A stretch of DNA of 64,000 nucleotides from Hyperoplus lanceolatus (lineage: Eukaryota > Chordata > Actinopteri > Uranoscopiformes > Ammodytidae): the NCBI GenBank assembly GCA_026929865.2, contig CM049410.1:9610001-9674000 (forward strand), in the 5' to 3' direction. Both the position numbers and the translations under genes were made by a program. Positions 21,629 through 64,000 of the stretch are shown here, piece by piece (within the stretch, counting starts at the first letter, position 1; each line of letters starts with the position of its first letter). Under the pieces are notes generated by a model. The model ran no database searches, was not told the DNA's origin, and saw nothing but the letters and a program-made list of their open reading frames with translations.

Positions 21629-24600
21629 ACAAGGCAAGGCAAGGCAATTTATTTTATAGAGCACTTTTCAGGCACAGGGCCACTCAAGGTGCTTCACAGG
21701 GTTAAAATCAAATAAAGAATAACAAAAAAAAAAAAAAAAAAAAAAAGAACAAATTTAAAACATGGATAAAAATATAACATTTAAATAAAAGAATTAAAAC
21801 ATTTTACAAAAAAAAAAAAAATTACAGGTTAAAAGGGAAACAAGAACGTTTTGAGACCCGATTTAAAAGAGCTGAGAGTCTCAGCGGACCTCAGACTCTC
21901 TGCCAGTCCGTTCCAGACATTGGGCGCATAAACGCTGAATGCCGCCTCTCCCTGTTTAGTCCTAGCTCTGGGGACTTTTAAAAGACCTGTCCCAGACAAT
22001 CTAAGGGCTCTGGGCGGCTCATAACGTATCAGCAGATCAGTAATGTATTTTGGCCCTAAACCATTTAAGGCTTTGTAGACCATCATCAATATTTTAAAAT
22101 CAATTCTTTGAGTGACAGGAAGCCAGTGTAAAGACCTAAGAACTGGGGTAATGTGATCTACTTTTTTGGTCCTAGTGAGGACTCGAGCAGCAGCGTTCTG
22201 AATTAGCTGAAGTTGTCTGATTGATTTTTTTTAGGAAGGCCTGCAAAGACACTATAACAGTAGTCAAGTCTACTAAAAATAAATGCATGGACAAGTTTTT
22301 CTAAGTCCTGCTGAGATATTAGCCCTTTAATTCTCGATATATGTTTAAGGTGGTAGTAGGCTGACTTAGTAATTGATTTAATGTGTTTTTTGAAATCCAA
22401 GTCGGAATCTATCACTACTCCAAGATTTCTAGCTTGGTGTGTGCTTTCTAACATAACAGATTTAAGCTGTGTGCTCACTTTTGATTGTTCATCCATGGCA
22501 CCAAAGACAATTACTTCAGTTTTGTCGCTGTTTAATTGAAGAAAATGTTGGCCCATCCAGTCATTGATTTGTCCAATGCATTTACTTAGTGCTTGAATCG
22601 GACTATAGTCTCCTGGTGATATGGTTATGTAAATTTGTGTGTCGTCCGCATAATTATGGTAGCATAATTTGTTTTTGTTCATAATCTGAGCTAGCGGTAG
22701 CATGTATATGTTAAACAGAAGAGGCCCAAGAATGGAACCTTGGGGGACCCTGCATGTAGGGGAGAACGGGGTAATTTGTCACATGGGTTGGATGTCACAT
22801 TCGTTATATCTCGCCACCAGAGCGCGCTAGCGCTGAAATGTTGATATAAAAAAGGTCCAGAATTGGGATCAGAGGTCACATACATAGACTTCCTTGGAGT
22901 TAGACTGCTGCATTTCAGGTGAGAGGATGTTTTGTGTTTTTCATGTCAAATTCAAAATATTTTGCTTCTCAGTATTTTTCTTCTAGGCTTTTACACAATG
23001 GGTTTATAACAAAACACTTGTTACCCTCAGAAAGTGTGAAGGGTAAACTATAGTTTAGATTGTGGTTAGCAAGCTAATTAGTTGTCAGATGGTTGTTGGC
23101 CTTGATGCTAGCAAGAAATTCAAGTTGGGGTTGGTCGTCAAATTTTTTGGGGGGTTGGTTGTCACATGTTATCTCAAGGCTGCAGCCAGAAAAGGAACCC
23201 AATAACGAAAGAAATTGTCAAGCTGTATCCTCACTGACACCCCAGAGAAGGAAAGAATAGAGCAGGAAAAGGTAGCTAGCAAACAAAAGAAAAAAGGGCA
23301 ACAAAATCAAAACAACCCAGTGCATCCCAAACTAGACCAGCTGCCAAGGCTACAGAACGTTATGTAGGCCTATTTGTCAACTTGACAATGCAATTAAACA
23401 TTCAAATTTGGTTCTGCCTCCTTGCCTTCTTTTTAAGATTTTTCCCATTAAGATAACATTGTGACAAACAACCCCATAGTGTGTGACAACCAACCCCTTG
23501 ATGGGGTTGGTTGTCACAATGTGTCAGAGTGTCTTTGATGGTAAATTACTTCTTCATTACAATAAGTTGGAAAAAAAGAGAGACACACATTTCTAGCCAA
23601 CACCTTAAGCTTCAATTTAATGTAGGAATGGCTATTGACAGATGTTTTGGTGATGAGCAATTCTCACTAGAGTAAAAAGTGTGCCTACTTACCCCGTTCT
23701 CCCCTAATATTTGTTTGCTCGGATGTGAAATTGCCTATTGACACATAGTAGTCTCTTTCCTTTAAGTATGATTCAAACCAGTTTAGCACAGTTCCAGAGA
23801 GTCCAACCCAGTTTGCAAGTCGATCTAGCAATATGCTGTGGTCAACTGTGTCGAACGCAGCACTGAGATCCAATAAAACTAATACAGAGCTTTTGCTACT
23901 GTCTGTGTTTAAGTGGATGTCATTGAGGACCTTAACCAGAGCAGTCTCAGTGCTGTGGTGTTGTCGAAAACCTGACTGAAAGACATCAAAGCAGTTATTC
24001 ATTGCTAAGTAGTTATTTAGCTGATGATGAACAGCTTTTTCAATGATCTTGCTTAAAAATGGTAGGTTGGATATCGGCCTATAATTGTTCATGAGTGATG
24101 TATCTAGATTTTTCTTTTTTAGGAGTGGCTTGATGACAGCTGTTTTCAGGGCCTGTGGGAATACACCAGTGCGAAGGGACATATTGACAATTTCTAGGAC
24201 ATCTGAGGCCATACAGCTGAAAACAGATTTAAAGAAGCCTGTGGGCAGAATGTCAAGGCAACAGGTGGAGTTCAGGTGTTGTATAATGTCATCCAGGTTT
24301 TTCTTGTTTATCAGAAAAAACTGTCATGGCATCTGAATTCGTTTTAAATGGGTACAGAGATAAAACATATCTTGAACCTGGTATTGATGCAGTGATTTTA
24401 TGAATTTTCTCAGTAAAGAAGGAGGCAAATTCATTGCAGGCCCTCGTGGAAAGATGCTCAGACGCCACTGACACAGGAGGGTTTGTTAGCCTGTCAACAG
24501 CAGCAAACAGGGCATGTGCATTGTTGCTGTTTTTGGTGATGATGTCAGAGAAGAAAGACTGTCTTGCATTTCTTAGTTCTAGGTTAAACATGCGTAGTTT

Positions 24601-25560
24601 CTCTTTGAAGATGTTATAGTGAACATTTAAATTTGTTTTTCGCCACCTGCGTTCTGCTTTACGGCACTCTCTTTTTTCAATTCTGACCTGAGGGGTATTT
24701 CTCCAGGGAGACCTTTTTTTTTTTACCTTGCAATAGCATCGATAACATTTGTAATTTTTGAGTTGAAGTTACATACAAGCTCATTAACTGAGATACAGGG
24801 GAGGAGCGGGGACAGAGAAAATGCCTGGATAAATTGTTCACTCGTGTTTTCAGTAATATACCATTTTGATAACCTTTGTTTTTGCAGTTGTGTGCAAAGA
24901 TATTGTACTCCCAAAAAACAAACATGAATGGTCGGAGAGACCCACATCAGACACTAAAAGGTTTGAAATGTCCAGGCTCTTTGAAATTAATAAGTCCAGG
25001 GTGTGACCTTTGTTATGTCTAGGCTGGTTTACGTGTTGAGAGAGTCCAAAATTTTCCAGTACTTTAGCACTTCTATCCTCGGGTTTGTCCACATGTATAT
25101 TAAAATCCCCAACAATCAATAAACAGTCAAACTCCATACAGATTACAGACAGTAGTCCAGTAAGGTCATCAAAAAAGTTTGCACAGGTGGCCTGTAGATA
25201 TTAATAAAAATAGCTTGAGAGGCTGAATTTAACTTGAGAGCCACATATTCAAATGAAACAAAGTTTCCGTAAAACATATTTTTGCATGTTAAAGATTCAT
25301 TAAATAAAATAGCAACTCCACCACCTTTCCTATGAGCTCTGGCCTCACTCTCGAAAGTATAGTTGGGGGGTGGGGGGGGGGGGGTTGACTCGATAAGAAC
25401 AGCTGAGCTGTTGTCTGGGTCCAACCAAGTTTCAGTTAAAAACATAAAATCAAGATTGTGCTTGGTAATAAAATCATTAATTAAAAATGTTGACAGCCAG
25501 CTTCCCCCCCCGGATCACGGTCCTAACCTCCTGCTGGTTACTTCCTAAATAAATCTCCTT
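21629..25560 (-). mobile_element. L2-clade LINE, minus strand, 5'-truncated and interrupted
   Basis: Read on the minus strand it begins inside an APE-type endonuclease (FLTETWLDPD, GDFNIHVDKPED, LSDHS) at about 25445-24850. A linker region follows, then reverse transcriptase with NYRPISNLPFLSKIIEKAV, LLDLSAAFDTVDHSILLDRL, VPQGSILGPLLFN and YADDTQIY, and the C-terminal RTKQGEAAFSVYAPNVWN region ends near 21830. The 3' tail has the L2 hallmark: CTTGAGTGGCCCTGTG, GCTCTATAAAATAAATTGCC and a (TTGCC)n terminus at 21629. Frame changes separate the endonuclease, middle and C-terminal parts, and an A-rich expansion lies in the 3' part (21722-21746). A 946-bp MITE interrupts the RT domain. Confidence 0.9.
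22759..23704. mobile_element. 946-bp TA-flanked MITE inside the L2 reverse transcriptase
   Basis: The ends GGGGAGAACGGGGTAA and TTACCCCGTTCTCCCC are perfect inverted repeats flanked by TA at 22757-22758 and 23705-23706. Removing the element and one TA rejoins the LINE frame as TNI-TCRVPQGS, so the boundaries are exact. The interior has no ORF but repeats GGGGTTGGTTGTCACA-type motifs in both orientations. TA duplication points to a Tc1/mariner-mobilised non-autonomous element. Confidence 0.88.
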
Positions 25561-25610
25561 AAAACTGTTACTGTCTCTGCGCCTGTGTCATCCTGTCGCT
25601 TCGGCTAAGT

Positions 25611-26045
25611 AATAATGAATAATACAACATAGTTCCTGGTGTTTCTTACGTCTCATTTTCTTCTCTTCTCGGTTTATCTTTCTGTTCCTTCTGCAGATCA
25701 GCTGATTCTGTGTAAACAAAGGAAACAAGCTAAGGCTCTCTCACCATCAGTGTTGTTTATATGGCCATAGTCCAAGACGAACACCTTTAAAAACACAAAT
25801 AAATCACAGTAGGCTGCGCAGCTTATCTTTACAATGTGAAGTATCTTAACTGTGAGTCTGATATAATTTCAGTGACCTTTATGACATCTTCCAGTCAGGT
25901 TATTGTCAGAATCACAGAACTGAGACGACTCAAGACCAAGTCTTTGTTATTTTGAACTTCAGTATAGTCAAGTATTGTCATATACTAGAAAATGGTGTGG
26001 GCAACGGAAGAGGCTTTTTTTTTTTTAGCTATTTGTCCCAACAAA
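25611..26045. other. intergenic, nothing recognised
   Basis: No exon or clear repeat end between the two LINE remnants. Confidence 0.4.
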
Positions 26046-26049
26046 GACA

Positions 26050-26480
26050 AATACTTAATACGGGGTTCCACAAGGCTGATTTCTTGGTCCTCTTTTATTT
26101 AATCTCTTCACGTCATATCATTCAGAGTAACATTATTTCCTGTCACAATTACAACACTCAACTTTACGTTGCTGATGGCTTCTATTTAATGAGAAATTGA
26201 TTAGTTGAAATGACCATTATAAATAATTGGATCTCTAAGAATTTACTTAAACTAAACTGGGACAAAAAGGAGTAATTTTTGTTGTTGTCCACAAGGTATG
26301 CAGGCAAACAATTAGTGATGACTGTTAAGTAAGACCTTCAATCAAGGGCTTAGTCATAAACTCTGACATAAGGTTAAGCAGCCATATTAACGCTGTAAAC
26401 CCTTCCATTGTCCAACATGGACCTAAAACAAAATTCATGCCTTTATTACTGGTACATGTTTTACCCCGCAAACAACTAGT
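26050..26480 (+). mobile_element. decayed LINE reverse-transcriptase fragment, plus strand
   Basis: GGGGTTCCACAAGG at 26062 encodes GVPQG, followed by a stop and FLGPLLFNLF, then TQLYVADG (a degraded YADDTQLY) and NNWISKNLLKLNWDKKE. This is the RT block order of an L2/Rex1-like LINE, with stops and frame changes throughout. It is older than the minus-strand L2 nearby. Confidence 0.75.
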
Positions 26481-28219
26481 TGATGGTTTAAAACTTACTT
26501 TAAAGCATACTATATCGATGCATTTGCCTTGCTAAATAGACAATTGCTATTCTCATTGCACAATTTATAATTGCAAAAATCTGAATACTATTCACATTGG
26601 TTTGTGATTGTGTGTATGTGCGTGTTTAAGTGTCTGTCTGTTTGTTGATGTAAATGAAGCAATCCTCTTACGGTGTCCATTCGTAATCAAGCAGCCGTGT
26701 TGGGTACATTGCTGAGGAGGGTTTTAGGGTGTCCTGCTGGGCCGTGCCTTTGGTTTTACCAGCAGGAGAGGCACGTCCTAATTCATAAATAGAATCGGTC
26801 ACCACCTAGATTACCACAATGCCCTGAAGTGTCTAGCCATTTTAATTGTTGACATCACTCATCATTGGTCTGCGTAATTAAAGATTGGGGCACAAAGACA
26901 CGAAGGAGGGATGGGAACATGGACACAGAGAAAATGAAGACTGGAATGGAGACATTGTGATCCACCTCTGCTATACCTATACAACTGTGTTAGTGAACGA
27001 GAGGCAGACAATAGACAAAAGCAAGGAAAACAATATTTTTTTTCTTCTCTTCTCTACACAGGAATAACAAGACAAACACTGTGGCACTCTTAATTTAAGA
27101 CTACTTACCAAAATGTCTGACACCTTGACTACTATGTGTGTGTGTTTAATTCTGCCCTTATCATGACCCTGTAATCGTTTACAGATTAAGCGGCGCTTCC
27201 AGGTCGCACTCTAATTTATATTATGCACCGAGTCACTACTGCTTCGAATGTACATCCCAGCTTAGACCAACTATTTTACCAAGAAGTTAATCAAGCATTT
27301 ATTAAATCAACCAAGAGGGAAGTTATCCATAAGTATTTTCAGCAATTCCAGATTGTTGTATTGTCAGAATTCAAAATAAATAGAGACCAACGTTTTTTCC
27401 TGCTGGGTGAATGATTTTATTGACACATTTGAGAGTAAAAATAAAATGTTATTCCATAGATTCATTTATCATTCCTTTGCAGGGACACATAGCACCATAC
27501 ACTTCTTTACAGCGCTCTTGCCAAAGTCCCTCTTGCACTGCCACCTCTCCCCACAAGGAGTCACAGTGGTGATTTATTGCAGGTGAGAGGAGAAATGACC
27601 GGCAGGAATTAATGGAGTTAAGGGTATTTGCTAAATACAGACACAAAAAGCTAAAATAAGCTTATAATAACAACACCCATTTATTTTATAGTGTCACACA
27701 TACACATACTCTTGGTTTGGAGTTGTTACAATTCTAATTGGTATGGTCTGGTAATGGTGATCCTCTAGAGGTCTCTCTCGACACAGGCATTGTGTGTGTT
27801 TATATCAGTCCACTGCACACAAGCAAGCTCATGAGGCACACAGAGTATTTAGGAAAAGAGGTTTGACACGGTTGGTGTTGGTGACGCTACAAAGAAAAAA
27901 AAATAGTAGTTCTCCTATATGCTCTCTTTGTAGATGTAGTAAGAAAAGTTAAACAATATGTATTTTGTGTACTGCTCCAGCAATGATACGAGCTCTACCC
28001 GGTGCACAAATTAGCTTGCTATTTGGATTTCCCTACTATAATAACACTGTATGTACTTGAAAAACATATAAAACACTGTAGGTAGTTTCACCTTTTGTGC
28101 TTTTGCTCAGAGCATTTAGGATTGGCAGCTGTACAGTTGCTTTGTTACAGTTGATGCTGCAGCTGGATGAGAGGGGAGGCTGTGACCTGGAAAGCATCAC
28201 TGCTCACATCTGCTCACAT

Positions 28220-28250
<31 letters not shown>

Positions 28251-29806
28251 GTGGAACATATATGAACACTGTGTGTATTTCCTCCTCAAGGTCACAGGAC
28301 TATAAAAAAAACACCAACTAAATTTCAAAAATCTTATTTATCATTTTCAAAGTAAAAACCTTTTATCTCCATTTCGAGGACACCTGCTTTAAACTTACAA
28401 TGAGAACGCCTGAAGCAACTGTGAGCAAGCTGTGCACACAACACAAGTCCATTAACACGCTCTGAACATCTTGTTTTGGTTGACCCCCAGTGGTTACATC
28501 TCTCACCTTGCTTTAATGAGGTACATACCTACTCCAGGACTCTGTGACGTCACTGTTGGGTGTGTTTAGAGAAGCAAGGGAGCACAGTTCTGACTGTACC
28601 CTATAGGGAAACATACTTGAAACTGACAATCACAGAGGGCAGCAATACCTTACTTTACATCCTTTGTTTTAAGTTACTCTTTATGTATATATGGTGAAAT
28701 TGTTAGCAGAAAGTTGCCTTTTCACACAACCAGCAGACATACATATATAGATATAGATAATGTACAGTAAATCCAATTAATATTACTTTTATTTAGCACT
28801 GGTGTTAGTCTCCTAACTCCCAACTCCTGGCAGAAATATCTGGCTATTTAGCAACTATGTTCACAAGCTAGTTGCTGATCTTATAAAGCTCCAAAGAGTT
28901 TAAAGAATGGCTGTAATCTGTAAAATATATGGCGATTATTCTCTTGGCTTTAAAGATCATTATGAGCATTTCTTTTGAATATAACTACTGGGCTAATTAG
29001 GTTTGGGGTTGTCCTCCACGAACACAATCGCATCAGCTCCTGTTCAGAACCAAACTGAGCAGCTGTTAGTCTCCACACTTAGAGGGATTACAAAGCCCTT
29101 ACATAAGAGGATATGAAAGCATCACTTCTGTGTTCAGCAGCCGGCTGAGCACCAGCAGTTCATTCTACAGCGACAGTGATGATGGCATTATTAAACTCAA
29201 TGAGGTGTGTCTCCCCCGGCCAGACTTCCACCTGCGCTTGGCTTCATACAGTAGGCTCAGTTTAGCCCTGTGCCACAGCAGAAAATCAATAGCTTTTCCT
29301 GCCTGCTACCTGTCCTCCGGCACCACTGCGGTAAAAGCGACTCTCACGACTATGACACAGAGCTGAGAGGGGCGAGAAGTCAATAAGGCTTTGTGTGCAT
29401 GAACGGGAGTTTGTCTGTTTTTCAGGGTTTACACAGCATGCAGGCCACAGAATAAAGCAAACCGATCAGCATTTAGAGGATCTGGCTCTCTGAGTGCCAG
29501 ACAGGCGGCCCTGACTGCTCCATTTAATCTAACAAATAACAACCTGCTTACTGGGGCTTTTTCTGAGTAGATTTGTGCAGGGGAAGGATTTTCCGATGTC
29601 ACTTTTTAGACATTTATGATACATAGTCTGATTTATTTTTGTTAGGAATGCATTTTGCCTGCTAACTCTCTGTTGTTTGCTTGTTCCTTGGCGTTGCATC
29701 TTTTAACAAGATAAAGAGTCTTTAGTCATGGTAGCAGCTAAGCCAGACACAGAAAGGCTTTGAGGTTATACAAATGCACAATGACAAAGCTCACATTCTG
29801 ATCATT
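26481..29806. other. intergenic, one small microsatellite
   Basis: Contains (GT)n at 28221-28250. No convincing exon, TE terminus or RNA gene was found. Confidence 0.5.
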
Positions 29807-29821
29807 AGCAGGTATAATGTT

Positions 29822-30005
29822 TTTTTTTTTTTAAAGATATTTTTTTGGAATTTGTATGCTTTATTGACAGTGCAGAGAGACAGAGGTGAAATGGGGCAGA
29901 GAGGGGAGTGACATGCAGAGAACGACCGCGGGTGGGAATCGAACCCGGGTCTGCTGCTGGGCCCGGCAGGTGGACGCCTTTCCAACTGAGCTAAAGGCGC
30001 CCCCC
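29822..30005 (-). mobile_element. tRNA-derived SINE, minus strand, with 15-bp target duplication (copy 1 of 3)
   Basis: On the minus strand it starts GGGGGGCGCCTTTAGCTCAG, with A box TAGCTCAGTTGG and B box GGGTTCGATTCCC, then a tRNA-unrelated body and an A-rich tail. AGCAGGTATAATGTT occurs on both sides (29807-29821 and 30006-30020) as a perfect 15-bp target-site duplication, so the insertion is fairly young. Confidence 0.92.
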
Positions 30006-30020
30006 AGCAGGTATAATGTT

Positions 30021-30548
30021 AACCATGTTAAACAGGTTAGTTTAGCGTGTTAGCATGCTGACAATTACTAAGCAGCACCAAAAAACAAAGTCCAACTGAG
30101 GCTGATGGAGAATTCATCATCTGGGTTTCATGAATTCTATAAAAAACTTAATGGCAATTCATCCAAGAGTTGTTGAGGTATATAAGTCTGGACCAAAGCT
30201 AAGCCTGAAGGACTAACATACAGCTATCCATATAGCCAGCATCTCTGTGGCCTTCCTGCCCACTTCCTTTCGCCATGGTCAGCGTGGGCCGTATTTTGCA
30301 GATCGCTCGCTGAGTCTGGCACTGATGAGGTCATGGCTGCGTGGGTGGCTCGGACCATATGCTGCATAGAGAACTGTGTGTGAAAGTCCTAATCCTCAGC
30401 GAAGGCATTAATGCAATGACATACCAAAGAGCCACCTGCCTGTCAATCAGGGAAGTGATGTCAGGGGTGGATACATCATGCTGCTTCTGTTTTTTTGTTT
30501 TCCTGGCCTGAGGTTATGTCTTGGAGAATTATACCTGTTGGTTTTGTT
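30021..30548. other. intergenic, nothing recognised
   Basis: No exon or repeat terminus seen. Confidence 0.45.
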
Positions 30549-30565
30549 ATCTATCTATCTATCTA

Positions 30566-30641
<76 letters not shown>
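30549..30641. repeat. compound (ATCT)n(GTCT)n array
   Basis: Four or five ATCT units switch to about 18 GTCT units. Confidence 0.97.
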
Positions 30642-30642
<1 letters not shown>

Positions 30643-30699
30643 GCAGATATATTTATTCCCCACAGGCCACACATTGATATTGTGTTGTGAACCAGTTAA

Positions 30700-30881
30700 T
30701 TTATTTGTATGCTTTTAGCTTTATTAGTCTATTCTTCACCCTTTCTTATATTGTGCTATCCAGGCATGTGATTTATGTTGATCCATAGTCATTGCTTTTT
30801 ACTTCTAATTGTTAAGCCCTTTGTTAAACTCTGGTTGTTTTAAATGTGCTCTATAAATAAAGTTGATTTGATTTGATTGAA
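30700..30881 (+). mobile_element. 3' tail of an L2/CR1-type LINE or related SINE
   Basis: Ends TGTGCTCTATAAATAAAGTT followed by (GATTT)n. The CTATAAATAAA sequence followed by a short tandem repeat is the typical 3' end of this LINE group. Only the tail is present. Confidence 0.65.
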
Positions 30882-32074
30882 CCAAAACGTGAGAATATGA
30901 CCACATATCATGGCCTTCTACTGTGTTGTAAGAAAACTTACCCCCACACACAGTGGCTTCACTGGGAACGCTGTGTCGCTGTCTGTGGTGCTGAATCGAA
31001 CACATTTACACATTTACATATTCATGCTGGGACGTCCGACATGTGAGCTTGTTTGAACAACGAAGGACATTAAAGCAACAGACAGTCCCCAAACAACCCA
31101 TGTAGACTAGCCTATGTAGTGTCGTCTCTCCTGGTCTGGACCCGGGTCTTTCGCTCCTTCATTCATATGACGAGGCGCTCAGGAGGAGAAGGAGGAGTGG
31201 CTAGAGGGAATCCCAGGAAGGGTCTACTCTACATCACAAATATCGCGTTGCTACTGCCTGTCGCCCTACGTGCAGTCGGTAACCAGTTTAAGGAGGAAGT
31301 TATCGGTTGAAGAGCGGGGAAGGGATGAATGAAACGGTACGCCAGTTTCAACTTTAGGCGTTATTGAAGAAGCAGCGGGGAAATGCACTCTCGTAACCCA
31401 CGGTGATGCGGATGTGACCGGTGTCCGACCGGGCGGGATCCTCATCTACTTCGCGGCGGCAACGACAGCCCGACCGAGGGGCGAGTGCGTCCCATCCACG
31501 GTGCAGTAGCACTGATGTGTCCGACAAATAAATCGCTTGGTTGTTTAATTCGTTGCAGACCAAACGCGGAAGAAGCTCGCGTTAGTTTTTGAGGAGATCG
31601 CTGTTAAACACCAGAAGAATGATGGGCTCCACGATATCGGCTGGTCCTGCGTGAACTGCACATTGTGTTTCCCGTGATTGTTCAGGCCTCTCCAGCAGTT
31701 GTTCTCGGCTGGACAGCAGCAGAGCGTGCACAACGGAACATCTGGCAAAATGTCAAGGATGCTGCGAGACTGAGCGCCCACTGCAGAGACAGCGGCATGA
31801 GCAGCGACACGGAGGCTCAGGACACGGGTCAGAACAGTTGTGGGGTTGTTTTCTGAAGAGACATTCTTTTTTGTTCGTTATAACCGGACAGAATGGGACC
31901 GATTGACATCTGTGTGTTTTCCTGGGCTTCTTCGACGTGACACTGGACTCCCACTGTGTGTGTGTGTGTGGCTAGGTGTCTGTGCAGAACCGGAGCTCTG
32001 ATCAGCATTGAGAGGTCAAAAGATTGTTTCGGTGAAAGGGGTTAGGGGAAATCCCGGCCAGGAGCCTCACTGCC

Positions 32075-62487
<30,413 letters not shown>

Positions 62488-62890
62488 GTAAGATAACCTG
62501 CACACGTTAAAGTGTTTACCCCATTTCATTGTTAAATCCGTACTGGGAAGTTCACCATCCATTTTGCAGTTCAAGTCCCTTCCCGTGACTTAAGACAAAT
62601 AGATTTTTCTCTAACTATACTCGAGTGCAGACCCTCATTTGTAAGCCCATCATGAGTGTTTAAGCACCCTGATGTATTACACAGCAGGGGCAGTTACAAA
62701 AAAACAAAAGCAAAGCAAACACTTAAGTAAATGTCCAGTCTGTCTGGATGGCGAGGACATTTGCATTTAGATTAAAATTTGCCCAACTAATACCGGGCAG
62801 CGGCCTCCTGCTGCTGGGCTGCCTTCCAGTCTGACTCAGACAGAGCGTGACCGTGGTGTCATTTAAAGTTGGAGGCTGCCTGTGTGTGGC

Positions 62891-62921
<31 letters not shown>

Positions 62922-63789
62922 GTGTGTGTATGTGTTTTTGTGTTTTTTTTTGTGCGCACACATCCGTTGACTAGCCTTGTGCCACAACGTTTAATAACAA
63001 CCTTGATGAGACACGCTCCCACTGACGTGAGTTTTGGATTATGAGCGACAGCTAAAACAGTGACAGGGAGAATTGACCTCACCGTGGTTAGAGACCATGT
63101 TTGGAAGAGCAGCCAGGAGATGCAGTAGTACAATGGATGAAACCCTCCTCTGCGCCAATGCATGACGTAAATGCACAAGACACGTGCACACCACATTCCT
63201 GGCCTGAACACCCTACAAATGACACCAGATGGTCTCCTTCTGGCTTTCCTTCATTTGCATCAAAGTAAAGTATTCTTTGTGTTAGAATAATTCCTCATCA
63301 AAACATAACTTGTGACTTTTCTTAAAATGTATGATCACACAAACAACATCAAGGCACAAATACCTCTTCGGTCTTGGGAAGCAGCCACTCAAGTCCTCTC
63401 CATTTGCTTCTGGACTTTGCTCTGACTTTAAGATTTGGGCTGATTTTGAATGAATGGTGTATGTTTAAAGAGAACAGAAAACTTTGTAACACGTAGCTTT
63501 CAATGGGATATGAGTCCAATAAGAGAATTCAGAAAGTGCCCACCAGGTCTCTCCTTAGGCTGAGTACTGCACAGACTGCAGCGATGGTGTCTCTCAGAAA
63601 ACCAATCTTGGAGCTGCTCCAGAGGCAGCCAGACGTGAAACAACTCCTATCAGCAGATACGGTGGCTTTACCTGGATATATGGAAGCATTTACGGATTCA
63701 CAGTCAAATCGGCTTATCTGGAAGCAATTTTCTCTCCAACCAAAATACAATTCTCCCACAGAGTCTGATTTAATGTCGTTAATTCAAGG
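62488..63789 (+). other. mast1: mast1 intron with (TG)n
   Basis: (TG)n with interruptions at 62889-62935. A 96-codon open frame at 63503-63793 ends inside the MITE terminus and is not recognisable as a known exon. Confidence 0.5.
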
Positions 63790-64000
63790 TTAAAGGTGCA
63801 CTATGTAACTTCAGGTGTGTCAGAGAAGTGAACATTGTCTAAGGTATATTTTCAAAACTGAATAAACAACTTTACTCACAGGCAAATTGGATTGATACAC
63901 TGTTTAAAGGTAAAATATAGCTTACAAGTTACTGTTTCACTGTTGTTGTTGACGGAAGCAGGGCCCACAGTTTTGTATACAAACATATTCTAGTCCTATA
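63790..64000. mobile_element. left part of a TTAA-flanked MITE, cut by the window edge
   Basis: TTAA followed by AGGTGCACTATGTAACTTC, related to the terminus at 899 and of the common fish TTAAAGGTGCACTATGTAAC type. The right end is outside the window. Confidence 0.65.

Noticed and set aside
22759-23704. CRISPR-like array from repeated GGTTGTCACA motifs
   Set aside because: The motifs are irregularly spaced, occur in both orientations and lie inside a TIR-bounded element of a vertebrate genome.
29822-30005. tRNA gene call from A and B boxes
   Set aside because: The tRNA-like part is followed by a SINE body with A-rich tail and target duplication, and the same sequence recurs at 34432 and 61005.
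63503-63793. 96-codon ORF near the right edge
   Set aside because: It runs into a MITE terminus, has no flanking splice sites in mast1 phase and no recognisable motif.

Overview
The window is vertebrate genomic DNA, almost certainly from a teleost fish, probably a percomorph. The evidence is spliced genes with large repeat-filled introns, very dense (CA)n/(TG)n microsatellites, TTAA-flanked and other MITEs, L2-clade LINEs, tRNA-derived SINEs and Tc1/mariner remnants. No bacterial operon, CRISPR array, rRNA gene or virus-like element was recognised.

Two host genes can be reconstructed exon by exon with matching splice phases. On the minus strand, rtbdn (retbindin, a riboflavin-binding member of the folate-receptor family) is complete in five coding exons: 14149-13990, 13864-13765, 10565-10437, 8184-8088 and 3563-3225. 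It encodes 274 residues, with a signal peptide, cysteine-rich folate-receptor core and C-terminal GSGSG tail. A candidate non-coding leader exon lies near 15423-15560. On the plus strand, the N-terminal part of mast1 (microtubule-associated serine/threonine kinase 1) occupies 32075 to beyond the right edge. Nine coding exons ending at 62487 give 288 residues, all upstream of the kinase domain. A second first exon (43415-43434) encodes the MFRRTQS start that matches mammalian MAST1, and an 84-nt in-frame exon candidate (42688-42771) could be a cassette. RTBDN and MAST1 are head-to-head neighbours in human 19p13, so the order seen here supports both identifications.

Layout: 1-900, possible last exon of an unidentified plus-strand gene; 900-1630, MITE and minisatellite-like repeat; about 2135-15560, rtbdn with introns that hold a fold-back Tc1 element (8621-10232) and a nest of MITEs (11341-13724); 15561-18660, microsatellites; 18667-19593, possible minus-strand micropeptide gene; 21629-25560, a minus-strand L2 LINE whose reverse transcriptase is interrupted by a 946-bp MITE; 26050-26480, a decayed plus-strand LINE fragment; 29822-30881, SINE and LINE tail; 31100-32130, CpG-rich mast1 promoter region; 32114 to the end, mast1 introns with long AC tracts, a TTTC array, SINEs and dispersed repeats.

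The most interesting biology is the organisation of the mast1 5' end: two alternative first exons, one resembling MAST3/MAST2/MAST4 N-termini and one MAST1-specific, an upstream ORF before the second start, and a phase-neutral candidate exon between them.
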